From the NCBI GenBank assembly GCA_947456625.1, contig CANGQJ010000011.1, positions 1 to 64,000 of the forward strand: 64,000 nt of DNA. The letters run 5' to 3'. This document shows positions 54,780 through 62,962 of this stretch, piece by piece; the first letter of the stretch is position 1; the number at the start of each line of letters is the position of its first letter. Origin of the DNA: Bacteroidota bacterium (GTDB taxonomy: Bacteria > Bacteroidota > Bacteroidia > Chitinophagales > Chitinophagaceae). The position numbers were made by a program, and so were the translations under genes. The notes beneath the pieces were generated by a model. The model searched no databases and was not told the origin of the DNA. It saw only the letters and a list, made by a program, of their open reading frames with translations.

Positions 54780-55712
54780 ATGGCACTATCTACCAAACAT
54801 CTTCTTGGTATCAAGGACCTCAACTCAGAGGATATCTCACTTATTTTATCAACAGCAGGTCAGTTTAAAGAGGTTTTACAAAGACCAGTTAAAAAGGTTC
54901 CAACCTTACGTGACGTAAATATTGTTAATTTATTTTACGAAAATTCAACTAGAACAAGGATTTCATTTGAACTTGCCGAAAAACGACTTTCTGCTGATGT
55001 AGTAAATTTTACTGTATCTAGTTCATCTGCTGCAAAGGGTGAAACCCTATTGGATACAGTAAACAACATTTTGAGCATGAAAGTGGATATGGTGGTAATG
55101 CGCCATAGCGCATCTGGAGCTCCTCATTTTTTAGCTAAACATATAAATGCCGCCATTATTAATGCTGGTGATGGTATCAATGAACATCCTACACAAGCTC
55201 TATTAGATGCCTTTTCAATGCAAGAAAAATTTGGATCTTTAAAGGGGTTAAAAGTGGCTATTTTAGGAGATATTATGCATAGTAGAGTAGCACTTAGCAA
55301 TATTTATTTACTTAAAAAAATGGGTGCAGAGGTAATGGTTTCAGGACCACCTACCTTAATTCCTACTTTTTTACAAAAAGCAATGGATATAAAGGTGGAA
55401 TATAATATCGATAAAGCATTAGCCTGGTGCGATGTAGCCAATGTGCTTAGAATTCAATTAGAACGTCAAAATCAGCCTTTATTTTCCTCTCTAAGAGAAT
55501 ATAACCTAGCATATGGCATCACAATGGACCGCCTAAATAAACTAAATAAGGATATTGTAATTATGCATCCCGGACCTATTAACAGAGGGGTTGAAATGGA
55601 TAGTAATGTTGCAGATAGCAACCACTCCATAATTTTGGATCAGGTTGAAAATGGGGTAGCGGTAAGAATGGCCTGTTTATATCTACTAACAGGTAGGTCT
55701 AATCCTGCTTAA
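54780..55712 (+). CDS. pyrB: aspartate carbamoyltransferase, catalytic subunit
   Basis: 310 residues. Carbamoyl-phosphate site STRTR (Ser56-Thr57-Arg58-Thr59), HPTQALLDAF and HPGPINRGVEM are all intact, so this enzyme is active in pyrimidine synthesis. No regulatory subunit gene pyrI follows. The only dihydroorotase-like gene in the window (38350) has lost its metal ligands. It may form a class B-type trimer or associate with another protein. coaD follows at 38 bases. Confidence 0.95.
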   Translation: MALSTKHLLGIKDLNSEDISLILSTAGQFKEVLQRPVKKVPTLRDVNIVNLFYENSTRTRISFELAEKRLSADVVNFTVSSSSAAKGETLLDTVNNILSMKVDMVVMRHSASGAPHFLAKHINAAIINAGDGINEHPTQALLDAFSMQEKFGSLKGLKVAILGDIMHSRVALSNIYLLKKMGAEVMVSGPPTLIPTFLQKAMDIKVEYNIDKALAWCDVANVLRIQLERQNQPLFSSLREYNLAYGITMDRLNKLNKDIVIMHPGPINRGVEMDSNVADSNHSIILDQVENGVAVRMACLYLLTGRSNPA

Positions 55713-55749
55713 ACCTTGTTTGTTTTAACAATTTTCATACTTTTAATAC

Positions 55750-56220
55750 ATGCAAAGAATCTGCTTATTCCCTGGGACATTTGATCCAGTTACTTTAGGG
55801 CATATTGATATTATCAATAGATCCTTACCCTTATTTGACAAGGTTATTGTTGGAATAGGTATGAATGCTGCTAAAAATCCAATGTTTAGTGCTGATCAAA
55901 GAAGACTATGGTTTGAAGAAATATATAAAGATGTGCCAAAGGTGGAAGCAGCAATCTATGATGGTTTAACAGTAAAATATTGCCAAGAAATAGGGGCTCA
56001 TTTTATTTTAAGAGGCATAAGATACGTAAGTGATTTTGAATATGAAAAAACAATTGCAGATGCAAATAGGACAATGGATAAAAATATAGAAACTATATTT
56101 TTAACGGGTGAACCTAAATATACATCAGTTGCATCCACTATTGTAAGAGACATTTTAAGAAATGGTGGTGATGCATCCCCATTTTTACCCGATGCAGTTA
56201 TTAAAAGTTTAAATAAGTAA
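55750..56220 (+). CDS. coaD: phosphopantetheine adenylyltransferase
   Basis: 156 residues. The nucleotidyltransferase signature FPGTFDPVTLGH includes His18, RGIRYVSDFEYE binds phosphopantetheine, and TSVASTIVRDILRNGG is the C-terminal ATP-contact helix. It makes dephospho-CoA, the fourth step of CoA synthesis. Its stop is three bases from the convergent NUDIX gene stop. Confidence 0.96.
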   Translation: MQRICLFPGTFDPVTLGHIDIINRSLPLFDKVIVGIGMNAAKNPMFSADQRRLWFEEIYKDVPKVEAAIYDGLTVKYCQEIGAHFILRGIRYVSDFEYEKTIADANRTMDKNIETIFLTGEPKYTSVASTIVRDILRNGGDASPFLPDAVIKSLNK

Positions 56221-56223
56221 TAT

Positions 56224-56655
56224 TTATATTCCTGTTTGACTTTGTTTAATTCTAAACTGCTCCACCACCTCTAAAATATTAGAATAAGTATTATCTAAAC
56301 AATGCCTTGCTTTATTAAGCGCATTCCACTCAATTTTTTCAATATCCTCAGTGGTTTGTGGTATGCCATTTTGTTCGTCCTTTATACTCATGTGAAACCA
56401 ATAGGTACGTTTTATAACTTCCTCATTTAAATATTTGTCAAAATAATTGTGATTGGTAAAACATATCATTTCATGTAATTGTATCCCATGAATGCCGGTT
56501 TCTTCTTCCACTTCTCTAACTGCACAGGTTTGTATTGTTTCGCCTTCATCTAATTTGCCTTTTGGTAAATCCCAAAAACCACGTCTAAAAATCCATAAAA
56601 TTTCCCCATTTGGATTGGTAACTAGTCCGCCAGCAGCTATAATTTGTATAGGCAT
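56224..56655 (-). CDS. NUDIX hydrolase
   Basis: 143 residues with a full Nudix box between Gly33 and Ile55 (GKLDEGET...REVEEETGI), giving GX5EX7REUXEEXGU. The N-terminal strand AAGGLVTNPNGEILWIFRRG and the aromatic-rich middle (FTNHNYFDKYLNEEV) resemble ADP-ribose/diadenosine-polyphosphate or mutT-like members, but the substrate cannot be told from sequence. Cytosolic. Confidence 0.9.
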   Translation of the reverse strand: MPIQIIAAGGLVTNPNGEILWIFRRGFWDLPKGKLDEGETIQTCAVREVEEETGIHGIQLHEMICFTNHNYFDKYLNEEVIKRTYWFHMSIKDEQNGIPQTTEDIEKIEWNALNKARHCLDNTYSNILEVVEQFRIKQSQTGI

Positions 56656-56708
56656 AAAAATGTGTATAGTATTTAGTAACTCTTTATGTAAAATTAAGTT
56701 TTAGGATT

Positions 56709-56716
56709 TAATTTTG
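56709..56716 (+). promoter_or_regulatory. candidate -7 box for pyrE
   Basis: TAATTTTG, 20 bases before the pyrE ATG. A near-match TTTA lies 22 bases upstream (56683-56686) in place of TTTG. Confidence 0.45.
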
Positions 56717-56736
56717 CAGAAGTAATATATAAACAT

Positions 56737-57366
56737 ATGACAAACGAAAAAGCAGTAGCTGAAAAGCTACTTCAGGTAGGTGCGGTAAAATTAAGTCCAA
56801 ATAATCCTTTTACATGGGCCAGTGGTTGGAAAAGTCCAATTTATTGTGATAACCGAAAAGTATTGTCATTTCCCTATGTGAGAGATTTCATTAAAAGTGA
56901 AATGTGTAATGTTATTTTTGAAAAATTTGAAGGAGCAGATATGTTAGCTGGTGTTGCTACTGCTGGTATTCCTTGGGGTGCTATGGCAGCTGATCAATTA
57001 AAGCTCCCTTATATTTATGTAAGACCAAAACCAAAAGAACATGGACTTGGAAACCAAATAGAAGGCGCATTTGCTCAAACCAATAAAATATTAGTGATTG
57101 AGGATCTTATTTCTACTGGCAAAAGTAGTTTACAAGTAGTAGATGTATTAAGAAATTCAGGACTAGAAGTAGTAGGAATGGTATCTATTTTTAATTATGG
57201 ATTTAATATTGCAGAAGCGGCATTTAAAGCAGCTGCAGTTCCATATTTTTCATTAACCAATTATGCTTCTTTAATTGACTTAGCAGTTGAAAAAGGAGAA
57301 ATTGATAGTACTACTCAGCAAACACTAATGCAATGGCGTGAAAGCCCATCCACTTGGAATATATAA
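56737..57366 (+). CDS. pyrE: orotate phosphoribosyltransferase
   Basis: 209 residues. The PRPP-binding loop VIEDLISTGKSSLQVV and the substrate motifs NPFTWASGWKSPIYCDNR and YVRPKPKEHGLGNQIEG are typical of OPRTase. It makes OMP from orotate, the fifth step of UMP synthesis. It is unlinked to pyrR-pyrB by the intervening coaD and NUDIX genes. Its stop abuts the stop of the convergent LEA14-like gene. Confidence 0.95.
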   Translation: MTNEKAVAEKLLQVGAVKLSPNNPFTWASGWKSPIYCDNRKVLSFPYVRDFIKSEMCNVIFEKFEGADMLAGVATAGIPWGAMAADQLKLPYIYVRPKPKEHGLGNQIEGAFAQTNKILVIEDLISTGKSSLQVVDVLRNSGLEVVGMVSIFNYGFNIAEAAFKAAAVPYFSLTNYASLIDLAVEKGEIDSTTQQTLMQWRESPSTWNI

Positions 57367-57864
57367 TTAATTGATTTGACTTTGGATTGTCTTCATAGCT
57401 TCCCTAATTACAGATTCTTTTAAATTTAACGACCTGGTGGTTGTGAAATTAATAGGTACTGTTTTAGTAAATATTCCTTTGGTAAGTGTTGCATTTCCTA
57501 CAATAGTAATTTTTAGTGGCTTGTTAAACATGATGTCAACGCTGTGTTGTAAAATACTAGAAAGTTGTATTTCCATTTTAGCAGGAACAATAAAATTAGA
57601 AGAAGGAGGAATAGGCAATATTGTATCTAATGCGTAATGTGTAAATTTTTGATCATTTACTAAAATATCACAATCAATTTTCTTTAAGGATAAATTAAAA
57701 CTATTAGGATTATAATATTCAATTTGAGCATTTAGGGTACTATTTTTTAAACTAGCCTTCTCTATTTTTAAAGATTTAACTCCTTTAAATTCAAAGGATT
57801 TTGCAGTAGTACACGCACTAAATAAAACAATCAAGAACCCAAAAAGTATAAGTATTTTTTTCAT
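57367..57864 (-). CDS. LEA14-like lipoprotein
   Basis: 165 residues. The N-terminus ends in LFSACTT, a good lipobox with Cys18. The rest is a beta-sandwich with a pattern of alternating hydrophobics: LKIEKASLKNSTLNAQIEYYNPNSFNLSL, then PIPPSSNFIVPAKMEIQL and a C-terminal FTTTRSLNL, as in LEA type 2 (LEA14/WHy) domains. Function unknown; such domains in bacteria are often periplasmic and associated with stress tolerance. Divergent from wbqC. Confidence 0.8.
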   Translation of the reverse strand: MKKILILFGFLIVLFSACTTAKSFEFKGVKSLKIEKASLKNSTLNAQIEYYNPNSFNLSLKKIDCDILVNDQKFTHYALDTILPIPPSSNFIVPAKMEIQLSSILQHSVDIMFNKPLKITIVGNATLTKGIFTKTVPINFTTTRSLNLKESVIREAMKTIQSQIN

Positions 57865-57938
57865 TTTACAAATTTAAACCTAAAAATAATAGGTATTTGA
57901 ACAATGTGAAAATATATTTACATAACCTTTTGTTAATC

Positions 57939-58538
57939 ATGATCACAACCGACCTGCAATATTTTGGCACCATTTCCTTTATTAAAAATTTAATAAAACA
58001 GGACAAGGTATATTTTGACAACAACCAACCATTTACTAAAATGAGTTTCAAAAACCGGATGGTTATTGCGTCGGCGCAAGGCCCATTGCATTTAACAATC
58101 CCTATTGTTGGAGGCAGGGATCAAAAAACATGCATTAGCGAAATTCAAATAGATTATAGCACAAAATGGAATGAACATCATTTAAAATCAATAATAACAA
58201 ATTATAAAAGAGCCCCCTTTTTTGAATATTATGAAATGGAGCTAAATGAAATATATAGTCAACAAACAGTATTGTTGGCAGACTTTTTACTAAATATTAA
58301 TTTGTGGGTAAAATCAAAAATGAAAGGGAATTGGGAGCTATCACTTCAAAACAACAATGAGCAACTTAATAGATTTTACGATCCCTATTTGCCTAAAAAT
58401 TATTTTGAAATAATCAATCCCGTAATGTACCAACAGGTGTTTGAAGATAAAACAGGTTTTTTGCCTAACTTATGTATTTTAGATATGTTATTTTGTTGTG
58501 GTGGGAAGCAAGCTAATTATTTAATCACGACGCTTTAA
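57939..58538 (+). CDS. WbqC family protein
   Basis: 199 residues from the ATG at 57939 (the frame is open back to a TTG at 57897, giving unlikely extra residues). Conserved features include LQYFGTISFIKNLIKQDKVYFD, SFKNRMVIASAQGPLHLTIPI and the CGGKQANYLI-type C-terminus. WbqC proteins occur in O-antigen or other glycan loci and may act on aminosugar intermediates, but no activity is proven. Here it is isolated from glycan genes. The 3' end overlaps the convergent M56 gene by 18 bases. Confidence 0.85.
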   Translation: MITTDLQYFGTISFIKNLIKQDKVYFDNNQPFTKMSFKNRMVIASAQGPLHLTIPIVGGRDQKTCISEIQIDYSTKWNEHHLKSIITNYKRAPFFEYYEMELNEIYSQQTVLLADFLLNINLWVKSKMKGNWELSLQNNNEQLNRFYDPYLPKNYFEIINPVMYQQVFEDKTGFLPNLCILDMLFCCGGKQANYLITTL

Positions 58539-59927
58539 AATCTCATGTGCCCATTTTTCATAAAGCATTAAATCGTCCCACTCTTTACTATTCATTAAAA
58601 AATCATAGGCTTCATTGCTATTTTCATATTTGCTTAATTGCGTTTCAAGAATTGCCTTTTTTAACTGATAGCTTTTAACAATAGAAAGTATTAATAATTT
58701 ATCCGCCCTTTGGTTTTCTAAGGAGTCATTGGTTTGGCTAAAAGCTGCAAGTCTTGCTTGTTGTTCATGTGCCTTTATCCATTGTTTTGTTTGATCTAAT
58801 AAGTCATTATAACTAATTTCACTATTTATATTGTCATTACTTATTGCATCATTTATTATAATATCCGTTTTTAGTTTTGTACTGGATTTTATTTTGTTAT
58901 GAATAGTGGACTTAACTTTTGTTGCATATACTGTTTTATTGGACTTATTATTAACACTTAAAGTTTTAAAAACTTTATTATTTGACTTTGGTAACTCTTG
59001 ATATTTAAAACCTACCAATATAAATAAGCCCATAAACAATAATCCTGTTAAAAGGGAAATTTTACTATTATTTTTTTTTGGGATATTATTCAAATATTTA
59101 ATGCGCGTAAGTAATTCGTTATTATCACCAAGCAATGCCATGCTTAAATGATCATTTTTAGTAAAGGATTGGGTAGCAATATTTAATAAAAGTTTTGAAT
59201 ATTTAATGGGTGTTGCTCCATTATTTAAAACAAAATGATCACATGCAATTTCCCTTTGGAGTTGTATTATTTTTTTTATTACATAAACAAAAGGATTAAA
59301 GCATAAAATAATATAGGTAGCTTCTAGGCATATATTTACTAAATAATCTCTTCTTAGGATATGCGCAATTTCATGTAATAAAATAAGTCTTAAGTCGGCA
59401 GGGGCCATTTGGTTTAAATAGGCGGTGGGAAAAACAATAATAGCATCCAATATTCCAAACACAATAGGGGCAGATACTTTATCGCTAGTTGCAATCTTAA
59501 TTTTTGTAAATAAATTTAAATTTAAATCGGCGCTCATTTTTGAATTCAAGGAGTTATCAAAATGGCAACTTTGTTTAATTATTTTTAACTGATTATATTG
59601 TATTAAAAGTTTGATTGTTAAAATTAGTACTGCAATTAAATAAAAATAGGCTAAATAAGTAGTTACATTAAGGGTGTAGTAATATACACTTGCATTTGTA
59701 TTTATAAAATAGGTAGTTAAGTTTTCAAAACCTATTAAATGGTACCCAAGAATATCCGCAATAAACAAAATGCAGGCACTAATTTGCAAGCTAGCTGCGA
59801 TTGTAAATAACTGAGCTGCCTTATGAATTATATTATTTGCAATAAATTGGTACACAAAATAGCCCAATGCTAAAAAGCAAATATTGTTGTAAATGGCTAA
59901 AGGAATATTTGAAAATAGGGTACTCAT
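58521..59927 (-). CDS. BlaR1-like M56 family membrane metallopeptidase
   Basis: 468 residues. Four N-terminal helices (about 8-30, 38-60, 90-113, and 290-310 after the protease) flank a zinc-peptidase domain with HEIAH (185-189) and the third ligand Glu226 in QREIACD. In BlaR1/MecR1 this domain is activated by a C-terminal beta-lactam sensor; here the extracytoplasmic part is only about 150 residues of polar sequence with no penicillin-binding motif, so the signal is different and unknown. It lies 17 bases after the blaI gene and presumably controls that repressor. Confidence 0.85.
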   Translation of the reverse strand: MSTLFSNIPLAIYNNICFLALGYFVYQFIANNIIHKAAQLFTIAASLQISACILFIADILGYHLIGFENLTTYFINTNASVYYYTLNVTTYLAYFYLIAVLILTIKLLIQYNQLKIIKQSCHFDNSLNSKMSADLNLNLFTKIKIATSDKVSAPIVFGILDAIIVFPTAYLNQMAPADLRLILLHEIAHILRRDYLVNICLEATYIILCFNPFVYVIKKIIQLQREIACDHFVLNNGATPIKYSKLLLNIATQSFTKNDHLSMALLGDNNELLTRIKYLNNIPKKNNSKISLLTGLLFMGLFILVGFKYQELPKSNNKVFKTLSVNNKSNKTVYATKVKSTIHNKIKSSTKLKTDIIINDAISNDNINSEISYNDLLDQTKQWIKAHEQQARLAAFSQTNDSLENQRADKLLILSIVKSYQLKKAILETQLSKYENSNEAYDFLMNSKEWDDLMLYEKWAHEILKRRD

Positions 59928-59944
59928 ATTAATACAGTATTGTA

Positions 59945-60325
59945 TTATTTACCATTTTCTAGTTGCTTAATTAACTGCTTTATTTCATTTAAATCGTGTT
60001 GGCTTGGGTTATGATTTCCTAGTGCTTGCATGACTAATTGTGATGTACTTCCACTAAATAAGGTCTTAATCATTTTGCCAATATATTGTTCCTGTGCTTT
60101 TTCCTTGTTAAAACAAGGAGTGTAAATATGTGTTTTTGAAGATTCATCCCTTGTAACTAACCCTTTTTCATGCATGATTTGCATTAATTTAAGGGTAGTG
60201 GTGTACCCAATATCCTTGGTTAATTGAACTACTCTATGCACTTCTCTAACAGTTGCATTTTGTTTTTCCCAAAGAATACTAAGTATTTCTAATTCACTTT
60301 CAGTTGGTTTAAATACTTTACTCAT
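59945..60325 (-). CDS. BlaI/MecI/CopY family transcriptional repressor
   Basis: 126 residues. N-terminal winged helix (LTESELEILSILWE-like, here PTESELEILSILWEKQNATVREVH) with recognition helix TTTLKLMQIMHEKGLV and a C-terminal dimerisation helix pair (YIGKMIKTLFSG...IKQLIKQLENGK). Such repressors bind dyads near their own promoter and are cleaved when the partner M56 protease is triggered. A 16-base near-perfect palindrome lies just upstream of its ATG. It is the first gene of a two-gene operon with the M56 protease. Confidence 0.92.
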   Translation of the reverse strand: MSKVFKPTESELEILSILWEKQNATVREVHRVVQLTKDIGYTTTLKLMQIMHEKGLVTRDESSKTHIYTPCFNKEKAQEQYIGKMIKTLFSGSTSQLVMQALGNHNPSQHDLNEIKQLIKQLENGK

Positions 60326-60330
60326 GTTTA

Positions 60331-60346
60331 TACGATTATATTCGTA
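60331..60346 (-). promoter_or_regulatory. putative BlaI operator
   Basis: TACGATTATATTCGTA, a palindrome with seven of eight half-site pairs matched (arms TACGA/TCGTA). It ends five bases before the blaI ATG, a location suited to autoregulation of the blaI-M56 operon. Confidence 0.55.
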
Positions 60347-60374
60347 AGCAATCTACTACTTCAATGGGATTTAA

Positions 60375-60406
60375 CAAAAAATCCCCCCGAAAATTCGGAG
60401 GGATTT
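60375..60406 (-). terminator. rho-independent terminator of hppA
   Basis: On the minus strand AAATCCCTCCGAA pairs with TTCGGGGGGATTT (one G-U) and is followed by a T-run (plus-strand A-run at 60375-60381). It lies 25 bases after the pyrophosphatase stop. Confidence 0.82.
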
Positions 60407-60430
60407 ATGTTAAAATTTTATAAAAAAATC

Positions 60431-62869
60431 CTATTTCATTTTTAAATATGAAGCATATTTAGCGTTTTGTTCATCTGTTAAAGCCTTACCGTTAACAGTA
60501 ATTTTACCGTTATTCACGTTAATATTTACATTATCCTTTGGTGCTAAACCATCCGCTTGTAAAGCCTGTAATAATGTTTTAACGTCAGTAGATACTGTTA
60601 CAGATTTGTTTTTATCGCAACATGCACTGTCACCCATTTTAGCACAAGCTGCAGAATCCATCTTATTGCAAGAAGAATCAGATTGAGTTACCGAAATTTC
60701 AACAATTTGTTTATTAACAGTAGCAGCTCCAGTTGGGTGCATTTTAGCTAAAGTTGGAGCCAATACCAATGAAACAATTGACATTAACTTAATTAAGATA
60801 TTCATTGAAGGACCTGATGTATCTTTAAATGGATCACCCACAGTATCACCCGTTACAGATGCTTTATGTGGTTCAGATTTTTTATAGAACATCTCACCAT
60901 TAATTTCAACTCCTTTTTCAAATGATTTTTTAGCGTTATCCCAAGCACCACCAGCGTTGTTTTGGAAGATACCCATTAACACACCACTTACTGTTGCACC
61001 TGCTAAGAAACCACCTAAAGCTTCTGGGCCTAATGTGAATCCAATTAAGATAGGAGAGATGATTGTGATTGCACCAGGTAACATCATTTTTTTAAGAGAT
61101 GCCTCTGTTGAGATAGCCACACACTTATCGTACTCCGGCTTACCAGTACCTTCCATAATTCCAGGAATGGTACGGAACTGACGACGAACTTCCTCTACCA
61201 TTGCCATTGCAGCTTCACCCACTGCACGAATTGCTAATGAAGAGAAGATAAATGGAATCATACCACCTACAAATAAAGCGGCTAAAACGTCGGCTTTGTA
61301 AATATCAATATGTTGATTATTTGGCATTGCTACCCCTACAAAGGCAGCAAATAATGCTAATGAAGTTAATGCAGCAGAAGCAATGGCAAAACCTTTACCA
61401 CTTGCAGCTGTTGTATTTCCTACCGCATCCAAAATATCTGTTTTCTCTCGAATCTCAGCTGGCAACTCACTCATTTCAGCAATACCACCTGCGTTGTCTG
61501 CGATAGGACCAAATGCGTCAATCGCTAATTGCATAGCAGTTGTAGCCATCATACCGGCAGCAGCAATTGCCACACCATATAAACCCGCACAAGCAAAAGA
61601 ACCATAAATACCAGCAGCTAACACTAAAATTGGATAAAAAGTAGATTCCATTCCAATTGCTAAACCACCAATGATATTTGTTGCGTGACCTGTGCTAGAT
61701 TGTTTGATAATACTTAATACCGGACGCTTACCCATTGCAGTATAATATTCAGTAATGATACTCATTAAAGTACCTACGATTAAACCTACTGCAATTGCAC
61801 CAATTACTCCAAATCTTGTAAATTCTAATCCTCTCAATACCATTGTTTCAGGTAAAATGTTTGAAACTAAAAAGTAACAAGCAATGGCAGTTAATATCAT
61901 TGAACCATAGTTACCCATGTTTAATGCTCTTTGAACTGTTGCAGTATTTAATCCCGCAGACTCACTAATTCTAACAAAGAAAGTACCAATGATAGATAAT
62001 AAAATACCTACACCAGCAATTAACATTGGTAATAAAATAGGAGATAAACCACCAAAGGCATCTACTAACTTTCCACCACCAACACCAGTAACTTCTTGAC
62101 CCAAAACCATGGTAGCCAAAACAGTTGCAACATAAGATCCAAATAAATCGGCACCCATACCTGCAACGTCTCCTACGTTGTCACCTACGTTATCTGCAAT
62201 AGTTGCAGGATTACGAGGATCGTCTTCTGGGATACCAGCCTCAACTTTACCTACTAAGTCAGCACCAACGTCTGCAGCTTTAGTATAGATACCTCCACCA
62301 ACACGTGCAAATAACGCGATTGACTCAGCACCTAAAGAGAATCCAGTTAAAATTTCTATTGTTCTTAACATGCCTTCTGCATCGCCATCTGGAGAGAAGA
62401 AATGTTTGATAATTAAAAATAATCCACCTAAACCTAACACTGCTAAACCAGATACACCTAAGCCCATTACAGAACCTCCTGTGAATGAAACTTTTAATGC
62501 ACGTGCTAAACTTGTTTTAGCAGCTTCGGCAGTTCTTACGTTTGCTTTGGTAGCAATTTTCATTCCGATATAACCTGCAGTTGCACTAAATACTGCACCA
62601 ATTACAAAAGCAATAGCAATACTCCAGTGACTAGATTCATTTTTAGAAGCCATAAAACCTAACAACAAAGCTACAATCACCACAAAATATCCTAATATTT
62701 TCCACTCAGCTTTTAAGAAAGCCATAGCTCCTTCAGCAATGTAATTACTGATTTCTTTCATACGAGCATTACCAGCATCTTGTTTAGATACCCAGTTAAA
62801 TTTTAGAAGGGTGTATAGTAAACCTACAATACCCATGGCCGGAACGGCATAAAATAGACAATCTTTCAT
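60431..62869 (-). CDS. hppA: membrane-bound K+-dependent pyrophosphatase (H+ or Na+ pumping) with Cys-containing C-terminal tail
   Basis: 812 residues, about 16 membrane helices. Catalytic loop [21 protein letters not shown] and second motif [18 protein letters not shown] are intact. The helix-12 motif [10 protein letters not shown] has Ala where K+-independent enzymes have Lys, so it is K+-dependent; such enzymes pump Na+, H+ or both, and which applies cannot be read here. The normal protein ends near LAPTLAK (about 709). A further 104 residues follow, with Cys734, Cys742, Cys750 and Cys751 and a segment [14 protein letters not shown]. In the known topology this tail faces the periplasm. It hydrolyses pyrophosphate to energise the membrane. 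Confidence 0.92.
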   Translation of the reverse strand: MKDCLFYAVPAMGIVGLLYTLLKFNWVSKQDAGNARMKEISNYIAEGAMAFLKAEWKILGYFVVIVALLLGFMASKNESSHWSIAIAFVIGAVFSATAGYIGMKIATKANVRTAEAAKTSLARALKVSFTGGSVMGLGVSGLAVLGLGGLFLIIKHFFSPDGDAEGMLRTIEILTGFSLGAESIALFARVGGGIYTKAADVGADLVGKVEAGIPEDDPRNPATIADNVGDNVGDVAGMGADLFGSYVATVLATMVLGQEVTGVGGGKLVDAFGGLSPILLPMLIAGVGILLSIIGTFFVRISESAGLNTATVQRALNMGNYGSMILTAIACYFLVSNILPETMVLRGLEFTRFGVIGAIAVGLIVGTLMSIITEYYTAMGKRPVLSIIKQSSTGHATNIIGGLAIGMESTFYPILVLAAGIYGSFACAGLYGVAIAAAGMMATTAMQLAIDAFGPIADNAGGIAEMSELPAEIREKTDILDAVGNTTAASGKGFAIASAALTSLALFAAFVGVAMPNNQHIDIYKADVLAALFVGGMIPFIFSSLAIRAVGEAAMAMVEEVRRQFRTIPGIMEGTGKPEYDKCVAISTEASLKKMMLPGAITIISPILIGFTLGPEALGGFLAGATVSGVLMGIFQNNAGGAWDNAKKSFEKGVEINGEMFYKKSEPHKASVTGDTVGDPFKDTSGPSMNILIKLMSIVSLVLAPTLAKMHPTGAATVNKQIVEISVTQSDSSCNKMDSAACAKMGDSACCDKNKSVTVSTDVKTLLQALQADGLAPKDNVNINVNNGKITVNGKALTDEQNAKYASYLKMK

Positions 62870-62917
62870 AAGAATTTACTTAATTCAGTTATTGGTTTTA
62901 GATTCAATTAAGGTTTG

Positions 62918-62951
62918 CAAAAATAGGGTGAAAAGGCCAAAAAACGGCAAA
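62918..62951 (-). promoter_or_regulatory. hppA promoter
   Basis: Minus strand TTTG (62951-62948), a 22-base spacer, TATTTTTG (62925-62918), about 48 bases before the hppA ATG. It lies in the gap after the serine hydrolase gene. Confidence 0.52.
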
Positions 62952-62962
62952 AAACGACAAGT

